A program made the position numbers and the translations under genes. DNA of 19,641 nucleotides from NCBI GenBank assembly GCA_035552275.1, contig DASZLR010000241.1, positions 1-19,641 on the forward strand, given 5' to 3'. Shown here piece by piece: positions 1-7,143 of the stretch (position 1 is its first letter; every line of letters begins with the position of its first letter). The notes beneath the pieces were generated by a model that saw nothing but the letters and a program-made list of their open reading frames with translations, was not told the DNA's origin and ran no database searches. The DNA comes from DASVLX01 sp035552275 (GTDB lineage Bacteria > Actinomycetota > Actinomycetes > Mycobacteriales > Pseudonocardiaceae).

Positions 1-240
1 CAACAGCGACCCCGAACCAACCTCATCCACCGACGCAACTGAACCCCGCGCGCAACCGCCATCGATGCCCGTCCCGCTGGGCATGCACCGACACCGCACT
101 ATGTCCCGCGCCCGTGGTCGACACCATATCCACAGTGGACACTTCAAGGGCACGGTGGGCTGATCCTGGGCGGTGACGGCACGTCCTCGCTACTTCCACG
201 CCCGGCCGCGACGCTCAACGACCCGTTCCCGACGCCGGTG
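1..240. other. Left-edge stretch, no supported gene
   Basis: I see no gene I can defend here. A plus-strand frame is open from base 2 to a TGA at about 161-163 and could be the 3' end of a coding region starting outside the window, but its Pro/Arg/His-rich translation shows no family signature. A copy of the near-palindrome TCCACAGTGGA lies at 129-139. The 3' end of the minus-strand regulator gene abuts at 241, with no obvious hairpin-plus-T terminator. Confidence 0.3.
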
Positions 241-2637
241 CTAGGAATCCGGATGCTGGCGGGACCGGGACACCCAGGCCGCGATCTGGGTTCGGTTGTG
301 GAAACCCAGCTTGGCGAGAATATGGTCCACGTGCGTCTCGGCCGTGCGCACCGCGATGCCGGCCCGGCCGGCGATCTCCCGGTTCGTCAGGCCGTCGGCG
401 ATCAGGTCGGCGATCTCGGCTTCCCGCTTGGTCAGTACGCTCCGCGGCTGGTCGGACACAGCTGGATCAGATGAATCAGCCGAATCGGCGCCGTCCTCGC
501 CGAGCGCGTAGGCCATCGCCTGGTCCACCGACAGCGCCGCGCCGACGGCGAACTCCCGGTCAAACTCCGCGTCGCCCAAGTCGACACGCACTTTCGCGAT
601 CAACTCGTGATGCGGACCTGCCAGCGGCAGGTAGTAGTCCGGCGAGGCGCCGATGGCCGTCCACACCGAGTCGGCGATGCCGGCCAGCCGCACCGCGCGG
701 CGCACGTCACCAGCCCGCAACACGACGCCGGCCATCACGTTGATCGCGCACGCCATGCCCAGCCGGTCGCCCAGCGGCCGCTGTAGCCGCAGCGCGGTGA
801 GCCCGGCTTCCTCGGCGCGCCCCAGGTCGCCGAACATGTACTCGATGCAGCACACTGAAAACCACGCCCAGGACTGGAAGAACCGCTCGTCCCGGGCGAG
901 GCTGACGGCCAGGCATTCGCGCAGGATGGCGCGCCCGCCGTCGATGTCGCCGCCGAGCCCGACCACGAGCCCGTGGTTGTACTGGGCCCACAGTTCGCCG
1001 CGCAGCTCGCCCGATTCCCGGAACTGCCGTGCCGCGGACCCGAACAATTCGGTCGCTTTCGGCAGGTCAGCGGAGAAGAACGAGACGTAGCCCTGCAGTT
1101 TGTTCAGGTATGCGCGATCGATGTCGTCGCCGATCGCCTCGCCGGACTCGGCCGCCTCGGCCAGCCGGGCCAGCCCGACGGCGAGATCGCCTTGCAGCAG
1201 GGCGAACCAGCCGGCCATCCGCAGCGCGCCCGGTCGGCCTGGCGCGTCGGCCGGCGCGATGTCCAGCACCTTGTCCAGCCAGGTGCGGGCCTCGGAATGC
1301 AGCCCGCGGATGCCCCAGTAGTCCTGGAATGACGTCGCCATCCGCAGTCCGATCGCGGCGTCGGCCGGGCTGGTGGCGCAGAACTCCAGTGCGACCCGGA
1401 GATTGGCGTGTTCGCCGCGCAGCCGCTCGATCCAGGCGACCTGGGCCGGGCCGATCCAGTCCGCCTCGAACCGGGCGGTCAGCTCGCGGAACCAGTCGCG
1501 GTGCAGGCGGGCCACCCGCGACCAGTCGTCGGCCGCGCGCAGCTGCTCGTCTCCGTACTGCCGAACGGTTTCCAGCATCCGATAGCGGCCCTGGTCGTCG
1601 TCGGTCAGCAGGATCGACTTGTCGACCAAGCCGTCGATGGCCGCCAGCACGGAATCGGCGTCCAGTCCCGCGCCCGCACACACACCGGCAGCCGCGTCCA
1701 GATCGAATCCGCCGGAGAACACCGACGCCCGCTGCCAGAGCAGTTGTTCCGGCTCGGTGCACAGCTCGTAGCTCCAGTCGATCAGGGCCCGCAGCGAGCG
1801 ATGCCGGTCCGGCACGGCGCGCTTGCCGACGGTCAGCAGGCCCAACCGCTCGTGTAGCCGGTCGGCGACCTGCGAGACGGACAGGCTGCGCAGCCGCACG
1901 GCGGCCAGCTCGATGGCCAGCGGCAGCCCGTCCAGCGCCTGCGACAGCCGGATCACCGTGTCGGCGTTGTCCTCGGCGATCTGGAAGGACGGCGTCACCG
2001 CAGTGGCCCGGTCCACCAGCAGCGCCACCGAATCGCAGGCGGTGAGCAGGTTGGCCGGCTCGCCGGCGGCGGGCACCGGCAGCGGCGGGACCAGCATGAC
2101 CCGCTCGCCGTCGACGCCCAGCGACTGCCGACTGGTGGCCAACACGACCACCCGCGAGCAGGATTCCAGCAGGGTCTGGACGAACCGCGCGGCCGCGTCG
2201 ATGAGGTGCTCGCAGTTGTCGAGCACCAGCAGCTGCCGCCGGTTCCGCAGGTGGTCCACGATCACGTCGACGGACGGCCGCGACGACCGGTCGTGCAGGC
2301 CGAGCCGGTCCGCGACAGTGTTGGCGAGCAGGTCGCCATCGCGCAACTCGGCCAGCCCGGCGAACGCCACACCGTCCGGGAAGTCAGTGGACCGAGGCGA
2401 CGGCGCCATGGCGCGCAGCGCCAGCCGGGTCTTGCCAACCCCGCCCGGCCCCGTCAGGGTAACCAGCCGATCGGATGCCAACCGGCGCCGCAGCGTCGTG
2501 AGCTCGGCCCGCCGTCCCACGAACGAGGTCAGCTCGGCTCGCGCCGACGCCGCCGAATTCCGCACCACCTCAGCGCGCTCCCCTTCGCCAGTCCCCCTGG
2601 TCCCAGTGGGCACCAGTGTGGGGCCCATCACAGGCAC
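241..2637 (-). CDS. LuxR-family transcriptional regulator with N-terminal NTPase domain
   Basis: A 798-residue predicted ATPase/LuxR-type regulator that would bind DNA through its C-terminus. Seen: a GRRAEL lead-in, then a P-loop GPGGVGKT (about residues 63-70), a Walker B-like LLVLDNCEH (136-144), a winged-helix/effector region, a helical repeat (TPR-like) middle of about 350 residues, and a C-terminal LuxR HTH (about 735-790: LTKREAEIADLIADGLTNRE, then a recognition helix with TAETHV). Family knowledge: large AfsR/LuxR-like NTPase regulators often sit in or beside antibiotic clusters as activators; that this one controls the PKS operon is inference. The start is uncertain. The longest form uses GTG at 2637, an ATG lies three codons later (2628), and GTG codons further in just before RNSAAS also fit; no strong Shine-Dalgarno supports the first. 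It lies 80 bases downstream of the secreted-protein gene on the same strand. Confidence 0.88.
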   Translation of the reverse strand: MPVMGPTLVPTGTRGTGEGERAEVVRNSAASARAELTSFVGRRAELTTLRRRLASDRLVTLTGPGGVGKTRLALRAMAPSPRSTDFPDGVAFAGLAELRDGDLLANTVADRLGLHDRSSRPSVDVIVDHLRNRRQLLVLDNCEHLIDAAARFVQTLLESCSRVVVLATSRQSLGVDGERVMLVPPLPVPAAGEPANLLTACDSVALLVDRATAVTPSFQIAEDNADTVIRLSQALDGLPLAIELAAVRLRSLSVSQVADRLHERLGLLTVGKRAVPDRHRSLRALIDWSYELCTEPEQLLWQRASVFSGGFDLDAAAGVCAGAGLDADSVLAAIDGLVDKSILLTDDDQGRYRMLETVRQYGDEQLRAADDWSRVARLHRDWFRELTARFEADWIGPAQVAWIERLRGEHANLRVALEFCATSPADAAIGLRMATSFQDYWGIRGLHSEARTWLDKVLDIAPADAPGRPGALRMAGWFALLQGDLAVGLARLAEAAESGEAIGDDIDRAYLNKLQGYVSFFSADLPKATELFGSAARQFRESGELRGELWAQYNHGLVVGLGGDIDGGRAILRECLAVSLARDERFFQSWAWFSVCCIEYMFGDLGRAEEAGLTALRLQRPLGDRLGMACAINVMAGVVLRAGDVRRAVRLAGIADSVWTAIGASPDYYLPLAGPHHELIAKVRVDLGDAEFDREFAVGAALSVDQAMAYALGEDGADSADSSDPAVSDQPRSVLTKREAEIADLIADGLTNREIAGRAGIAVRTAETHVDHILAKLGFHNRTQIAAWVSRSRQHPDS

Positions 2638-2717
2638 AAGGTAGCAAGGCCATCGCGGTGCGTCGACGCATGTCGAACGGCGCGACGATCAGTTGTCAGC
2701 GGCGTAGCAGTTACCGG
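2638..2717 (-). promoter_or_regulatory. Short spacer upstream of the LuxR regulator with a 12-bp palindrome
   Basis: This 80-base gap separates the secreted-protein stop from the regulator start. It contains the perfect 12-bp palindrome TGCGTCGACGCA at 2659-2670, about 21 bases upstream of the GTG at 2637, where a repressor or autoregulator could act. I cannot assign a -35/-10 pair. The regulator may also be read through from the upstream gene. Confidence 0.35.
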
Positions 2718-4259
2718 TCAGCTGATGTTCACGGCCGTGTCATCCAGCGCAAACGACGTCTGGTCGACGGAGTCCTCGCTGCCGGTGAATTTCAGCGTGA
2801 CCGGCTGGCCGGCGTAAGGCGCGAGTGAGAACGAGTGCTGCGCGTAGCCGGTGATCGCGTTGAGGTTGGAGTAGGTGGCGAGGGTGGCCAACGCCGTGCC
2901 GGAGCTGTTCAACACCTGCACTTTCAGCGTGTCGTAGGCGGTGGTCGTGCTGGTTTCGGCCGTGTCGACGTGCAGGTAGAAGGAGAATGTGTAGCCGGCG
3001 CAACCCGATGGCAGGGTGACCGCCTGGGACAGCGTGTCGGTGTGCGTGCTGCCGTAGCCGTCCAGCCAGGCGTCCCAGCTGCCGCTGTGCGCCGGTTCGG
3101 CGGCGTTGTCGCTGATCACGCCGCTGCTGGTCGACCACGGCGCGGCGGCGCCGGTCTCGAAGCCCGGATTGCTCACCGACTGGCTCACCGAGCAACCGCT
3201 GCCGCCGGTCGCGATGGTCCAGGTGAACTGGGTGGATGCGGTGGGGCCGGTGGAATCGGTCGCGGTGACGGTGACATCGCTGGCGCCGGCGGTGGTCGGG
3301 GTGCCGGCGATCAGGCCGGTCGACGGGTTGATCGACAGCCCAGCCGGCAGGCCGGTGGCGGAGTAGGACAGCGTGCCGCCGTCGGTGTCGCTCGCGCTGA
3401 TCGGCAGTTGCGCGGCCTGGCCGACAGTGCTGGTCTGCGCGCCGGGATCGGTCACCGACACGACGCCTTTGGCGCCGGCGCCAAACTGGATGTCCAGCAC
3501 GGCGTGCAGTTCGATGCCGTTGGGCGCCACGCCGGTCTGGCCGTGCAGGAAGTCGAAGAACCCGACGCCGGTGACGGTGACCGGCACGTTCGCCGTCTGG
3601 AAGCTGGTGGTCGGGTGGTACTTGGCGTCGAACTCGTTGCGCGCCTTGGTGATGGACGACAGCAGCGGACTGCCGGAGCCGACGCAGGCCGGGTCCGGAA
3701 TCTCGCTGATCATGGTGTTGCCGGACGAGTCCTTGATCACCAGATGATAGTCGGAATCGCTTTCCAGCTTGTATTCCACCAATGTCGCCGACAGTTGGAA
3801 CACGGTGGTCTCGGTCGGCTGGACGCGGTTGTTGGCCGGCAGGGTACCCGGCGCGGCCAGCGAGGTCAGGTGGGAGATGGTGCTGGAGGTAGTCGACTGT
3901 AGGTTGATCTTCGACGCGTCAGCGTCGGTCCCGGTCTTCACCGACCACCGCTCGACCCCGCAACTGCCGGTGGCCGAATTCAGGTGCGCGACAACCGCTT
4001 CCCGCTCTTCCTCGTCGCCACTGGGATTCTCCCGCACCACGTCGCCGGCGACCTGCGCGTCCGCGTCCACCTCGTTGTCCAGCGCGAGCTTGACGTGTGA
4101 TTGGTGGGCCGGCGCCCTTGGCGTCGCCGCGGTGCTCGTGGTCCAGTTCGGGGATGCCAGCGCGGCAGCGCCGAATAGCAGCACCAGCCCGACCGCGCCG
4201 GCCACCCCGACCGTCCACAATTCGTTAAGCCGAAATTCATTGCGCCGACCCCGACCCAT
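2718..4259 (-). CDS. Putative secreted or membrane-anchored Ig-like/jelly-roll domain protein
   Basis: A 513-residue protein with a basic N-terminus (GRGRR) and one hydrophobic segment at about 15-36, ending ALASP: a signal peptide or N-terminal anchor. After a Ser/Thr/Pro-rich acidic stretch comes a conserved bacterial module of unknown function (about 98-258, with SCGVERW, DSDYHLV and DPACVGS). A putative Ig-like domain of the He_PIG type follows (about 262-350, with LPAGLSINPSTGLIAGTP), then a C-terminal beta-rich module (about 355-513, with NPGFETG, WDAWLDGYG and TLKFTGSEDS) of the kind attached to secreted actinobacterial hydrolases. I see no catalytic domain, so its job is unknown; binding or surface display is inference. 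ATG at 4259 is preceded by GGGAGG at good spacing. It looks unrelated to polyketide synthesis and may lie outside the cluster. Confidence 0.82.
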   Translation of the reverse strand: MGRGRRNEFRLNELWTVGVAGAVGLVLLFGAAALASPNWTTSTAATPRAPAHQSHVKLALDNEVDADAQVAGDVVRENPSGDEEEREAVVAHLNSATGSCGVERWSVKTGTDADASKINLQSTTSSTISHLTSLAAPGTLPANNRVQPTETTVFQLSATLVEYKLESDSDYHLVIKDSSGNTMISEIPDPACVGSGSPLLSSITKARNEFDAKYHPTTSFQTANVPVTVTGVGFFDFLHGQTGVAPNGIELHAVLDIQFGAGAKGVVSVTDPGAQTSTVGQAAQLPISASDTDGGTLSYSATGLPAGLSINPSTGLIAGTPTTAGASDVTVTATDSTGPTASTQFTWTIATGGSGCSVSQSVSNPGFETGAAAPWSTSSGVISDNAAEPAHSGSWDAWLDGYGSTHTDTLSQAVTLPSGCAGYTFSFYLHVDTAETSTTTAYDTLKVQVLNSSGTALATLATYSNLNAITGYAQHSFSLAPYAGQPVTLKFTGSEDSVDQTSFALDDTAVNIS

Positions 4260-4384
4260 GGCTGCCTCCCGACATACCGAACAGAATCGTCAGGAAGCAG
4301 TGTGCGGGGGTTATCCGCGGCAGCGATACACCTTGGCCACCATAACAGTTAAACAGATGTGTTCGGCTCAACGACAGTGTTCGG
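4260..4384 (-). promoter_or_regulatory. Intergenic region upstream of the secreted-protein gene
   Basis: These 125 bases lie between the ferredoxin stop and the secreted-protein ATG. They are less GC-rich than the genes and hold two copies of the 18-bp repeat described separately. On the minus strand a short direct repeat CTGTT-TAA-CTGTT (about 4344-4356) could be a regulator site. GGGAGG just upstream of 4259 is a clear ribosome-binding site. No confident -10/-35 pair was found, but a gap of this size between unrelated genes probably holds the promoter. Confidence 0.35.
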
Positions 4385-4404
4385 CTAAACGGCGGTGTTC
4401 GGCT
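4359..4404. repeat. Three tandem copies of an 18-bp unit across the ferredoxin stop codon
   Basis: The plus-strand word GTGTTCGGCT occurs at 4359-4368, 4377-4386 and 4395-4404, an exact 18-bp period. Read in the ferredoxin frame on the minus strand the units give EPNTAV, then stop-PNTVV, then EPNTSV followed by TAA at 4351-4349. The ferredoxin TAG (4387-4385) therefore sits where the neighbouring copies have GAG (Glu). Confidence 0.85.
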
Positions 4405-4606
4405 CGATCCGAATGGCTCGCGCCGGGCACAACTCCTGTGCCAGCTTCAGATCCCGCGCGTCCTCAGGCGGCGGATCTTCATCCACAATGGACACCAGGC
4501 CCTCGGTATCGTCGTGCTCAAACACCGTGGGCGCGGTCAGCACACAAAGCCCCGCCCCGATGCACCGCTCACGGTCCGCGGTGACTCGAATACCCACCGT
4601 CCTCAC
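4385..4606 (-). CDS. 3Fe-4S ferredoxin, partner of the P450
   Basis: A 73-residue ferredoxin that would pass electrons from a ferredoxin reductase to the adjacent P450. Seen: the 3Fe-4S ligand pattern C15-IGAGL-C21 and C60-P, the V-TADRERCIGAG start and an acidic middle (about residues 29-50) suited to docking on a P450. The start is GTG at 4606, overlapping the P450 stop as GTGA, so the two are translationally coupled. A much longer upstream extension of this frame exists but lies inside the P450 gene and has no ferredoxin character. The C-terminal EPNTAV is the first unit of an 18-bp tandem repeat, and the frame would continue 12 more codons if the TAG were sense. No ferredoxin reductase gene is in the window. 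Confidence 0.9.
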   Translation of the reverse strand: MRTVGIRVTADRERCIGAGLCVLTAPTVFEHDDTEGLVSIVDEDPPPEDARDLKLAQELCPARAIRIEPNTAV

Positions 4607-5823
4607 CACTCGACCGGCAGGCGCTCGACGCCCTGCATGGTTCCGTTGGTGCGCATCCGAATGTCCTCGGACGCGATACCCAGCCGAAGCGTGGGAATGC
4701 GGGCGAACAGCGTGCGGTAGGCGATTTCGAGCTGTAGCCGGGCGAGATTCTGGCCAAGGCACTGGTGAATTCCGTATCCGAATGTCAGGTGCTGGCGATT
4801 TCCCCGGCTGATGTCGAATTCGTGCGGATCGTGGTGCACGCCCGGGTCGCGATTGGCCATGGTGGACGACACGACGATGCCGTCGCCGGTCCGGATCACC
4901 TCGTCGCCGTACTCGGGGCCCAGCTCGATGTCCCCGGTGATCCAGCGGACCGCGCCAAAGTCGGTCACCGCCAGAAAACGCAGCAGTTCTTCCACGGCGG
5001 TCGGCACCGGCACCTCGCCCGAGGTGAACTCGGCGAGCTGCTCCGGGTGCTCCAACAAGGTGATCACGCCGAGCGGGATCATTGACGACGTCGTCTCCAG
5101 CCCGGCGATCATCAGCACCATGGTCAGCTGCGCGAGCTCGTCCTGGGTCAGCTCACCGGACCGGACGTGCTCGGTCAGCCGGCCGACGATCCCGTCGCTG
5201 GGCCGGCGGACCTCCGCGTCCACGAGCTTCCCCAGGTACTGCGCCAGTTCGGTGCCGGCGGCCTGTGACTGGGCCTGGTCGCGCGCCTGCATCACGCCGG
5301 CGGTGGCGGCCTGGAAGAAGTCGTGGTCCTCGTACGGCACGCCGAGCAGCGCGGACATCACCCGGGACGGGATCGGCATCGCGTACTCCGGCACCAAGTC
5401 CGCGCCGGGGCCGATGGCCAGGATGTTGTCCACCAGCTCGTCGATGATCCGCTGGATGTCCGGTTGCAGCACGCGGGCCCGTTTGAGGCTGAACTCCGGG
5501 TTGAGCAGCCGGCGGTGCTTGTCGTGCAACGGCGGATCCTCGCCGACGAGCACCAGCTTGCGCGCCGCCTGGGCCTCCAGGTGCGGCGCCATCGTCGGGT
5601 ACTCCTGGCGGGTGCGGTCGGCCGACAGCCGCGTGTCGGTGAGCAGCGTGCGGGCCAGTTCGTAGCCGGTGATCAGCCAGACCCGGCGGCCGTTCCAGAG
5701 GGTGACCTTGTTCAGCGGCCCCCGGGCGCCGATCTGCTTGTAGGACTCCGGCGGGTGGTACGGGCAGGTGCGACGCTCCGGAAAGGACGGAGCGTCGGCA
5801 GCGTCGGCGAGCGCGGACGACAA
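4603..5823 (-). CDS. Cytochrome P450, CYP105-like
   Basis: A haem monooxygenase, probably oxidising the polyketide product or a late intermediate. From the TTG at 5823 it is 406 residues, the usual CYP105 length. Seen in that numbering: N-terminal CPYHPPESY typical of the family, I-helix AGLETT (240-245), ExxR as E279-LL-R282, and the haem loop FGYGIHQCLG with ligand Cys at about 355; the end LPVEW is also CYP105-like. I chose TTG at 5823 because GGAGG lies six bases upstream and the family homology begins there. The frame remains open to another TTG at 5973, but the extra 50 residues look non-protein-like and cover a possible promoter. It shares the minus strand with its ferredoxin (4-base overlap) and is divergent from the main operon. 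Substrate and position of oxidation cannot be read from the sequence. Confidence 0.9.
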   Translation of the reverse strand: MSSALADAADAPSFPERRTCPYHPPESYKQIGARGPLNKVTLWNGRRVWLITGYELARTLLTDTRLSADRTRQEYPTMAPHLEAQAARKLVLVGEDPPLHDKHRRLLNPEFSLKRARVLQPDIQRIIDELVDNILAIGPGADLVPEYAMPIPSRVMSALLGVPYEDHDFFQAATAGVMQARDQAQSQAAGTELAQYLGKLVDAEVRRPSDGIVGRLTEHVRSGELTQDELAQLTMVLMIAGLETTSSMIPLGVITLLEHPEQLAEFTSGEVPVPTAVEELLRFLAVTDFGAVRWITGDIELGPEYGDEVIRTGDGIVVSSTMANRDPGVHHDPHEFDISRGNRQHLTFGYGIHQCLGQNLARLQLEIAYRTLFARIPTLRLGIASEDIRMRTNGTMQGVERLPVEW

Positions 5824-6081
5824 GGTGGCCTCCAGGGTGCGGTCATCGGGATCGCGAGATGTCCCTGAACCGAAATTAGGATACTGTCGGCTCGCCGGCA
5901 ATGGACAATTCTCCGTCCTTTGTTCCGCCTTTAGCGCCGACAAAGAACCTCGTTGGGCTTTAGGTCCTGACAAGCCCGTCGTTAGCCTTCCCCGCCAGGC
6001 TTTCCCCAGTCCAATCGGTGGTAGAGACCAATCCGCGGTAGAGAGCCCAGTCTGTCGGTCGAGAGAGTAGGGGACACACCA
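5824..6081. promoter_or_regulatory. Divergent control region between the P450 gene and the main biosynthetic operon
   Basis: This 258-base region must drive the P450/ferredoxin pair leftward and the monooxygenase-to-PKS operon rightward. For the leftward promoter a weak candidate is TTGTCC (5908-5903) and TATCCT (5883-5878) with a 19-base spacer on the minus strand, placing transcription start upstream of the TTG at 5823. An interrupted inverted repeat CTTTGT...ACAAAG spans 5918-5945. On the rightward side lies a 17-bp tandem repeat (6011-6044). I cannot identify a rightward -10/-35 pair. AGGGG before the GTG at 6082 is a fair ribosome-binding site. Confidence 0.5.
6011..6044. repeat. Two tandem 17-bp repeats, candidate operator
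   Basis: CCAATCGGTGGTAGAGA (6011-6027) is followed directly by CCAATCCGCGGTAGAGA (6028-6044), 15 of 17 positions identical. A looser third copy starting CCAGTC and ending GAGAGA lies at about 6047-6066. They sit 16-71 bases upstream of the first operon gene, where an activator or repressor would bind. The spacing does not match the usual 11-bp period of SARP heptamer repeats. Confidence 0.6.
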
Positions 6082-7143
6082 GTGCGCGTCGGCATTACGT
6101 ACCTGAGCATGTCGTCATCCATTGACCGGTCGACAACCGAGCGGAAATACCACGAATTCTTCGACCAGGTCGAGTGGGCGAACGACCGGGGATTCGCCGG
6201 AATCTGGATCACCGAACATCATTTCTCCACCTACAGCGTCAGCGCGTCGCCGCTGGTGCTGCTGGCCAAGGCCGCCACGATCGCGCCGAACCTGCGGATC
6301 GGCACCGGCATCCTGGTGCTGCCGCTGTGGGACCCGCGCCGGCTGGTCGCCGATGTCAGCACGCTGGACGTGCTGTCCGGCGGCCGGTTCGACCTCGGCA
6401 TCGGCCGCGGCTACCAGCCGCACGAGTTCCACGGCTTCGGCCGGGACCTGGACGACAGTCGGCCCAGGTTCGAGGAGCACGTCGAGCTGATCCTGAAGCT
6501 GTTCACCGAGTCGGACACCACCTATCAGGGCAAGTTCTACGAGGTCAACGCGCCGGTCACGGTGCTGCCCCGGCCGGCGCAGACGCCGCATCCGCCGATC
6601 TGGCTGGCCGCGGTCAGCGAGGAGTCCACCCGGTTCGCAGTCGAGCAGGGGTTCAACTTCCTCGGCCTAGCGCTGTCCACCCCTGCCGAGCTCGCGCAGC
6701 AGTGGGAGCTGATCCGGCGGCTGGGCAAGGAGGCCGGCCGGTCCACCGATGGCATCGAGTACGGCGCGAACCGCTTCGTCTACTGCGCCACCGATCCGGA
6801 CGGGCGACGGCTGGCCGCCCGCGAGGTGGCCCGGCAGATCCAGGTTTCCCGGTCGCTCGCGCAGGGCGCCGAGCCGGTGCTGGGCGTCGCGCCGAACCCG
6901 GCCGCGATCGACCCGGCCGACGAGGAACTGGCCTTCGAGCGGTTGTTGGCCGGCACGCCGGAACAGATTGTCGAGCAGTTGGCCGATCTGGCCGACGCCG
7001 GCGTCACCTATGTCAACGCCGGCTTCCAGTACGGCGAGCTGTCCACCGAGCTGGCCGACGCGTCGGCGCGGCTGTTCGCCGACGAGGTGCTGCCGGCCGT
7101 CGGCCAGTTCGCCCGGCCGGCCGTGGCCGCCGCCGGGTCATGA
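6082..7143 (+). CDS. Luciferase-like (LLM class) flavin-dependent monooxygenase
   Basis: A 353-residue TIM-barrel oxygenase using reduced FMN or F420. Seen: an N-terminal beta strand MRVGITYLS, TEHHF at about residues 44-48, the LLM signature around VADVSTLDVLSGGRFDLGIG with GYQPHEFHGFG after it, and a C-terminal GTPEQIVEQL. GTG at 6082 is the start because the first barrel strand begins there; AGGGG precedes it. Its TGA overlaps the next ATG (ATGA), so it is coupled to the FAD gene and is first in the operon. Comparable enzymes occur in tetronate clusters such as abyssomicin (AbyE), where they are assigned as tailoring oxygenases. No flavin reductase gene is seen in the window. FMN versus F420 use cannot be told reliably from sequence alone. 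Confidence 0.88.
   Translation: MRVGITYLSMSSSIDRSTTERKYHEFFDQVEWANDRGFAGIWITEHHFSTYSVSASPLVLLAKAATIAPNLRIGTGILVLPLWDPRRLVADVSTLDVLSGGRFDLGIGRGYQPHEFHGFGRDLDDSRPRFEEHVELILKLFTESDTTYQGKFYEVNAPVTVLPRPAQTPHPPIWLAAVSEESTRFAVEQGFNFLGLALSTPAELAQQWELIRRLGKEAGRSTDGIEYGANRFVYCATDPDGRRLAAREVARQIQVSRSLAQGAEPVLGVAPNPAAIDPADEELAFERLLAGTPEQIVEQLADLADAGVTYVNAGFQYGELSTELADASARLFADEVLPAVGQFARPAVAAAGS

Noticed and set aside
4607..4762. Longer N-terminus for the ferredoxin
   Set aside because: That extension lies inside the P450 coding region and is Arg/His-rich without ferredoxin character; GTG 4606 gives the normal length.
6174..7139. Upstream extension of the FAD-protein frame through the luciferase-like gene, suggesting a larger fusion
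   Set aside because: The extension is low-complexity and overlaps a well-supported gene; FAD-binding homology begins exactly at ATG 7140, which overlaps the preceding stop as ATGA.
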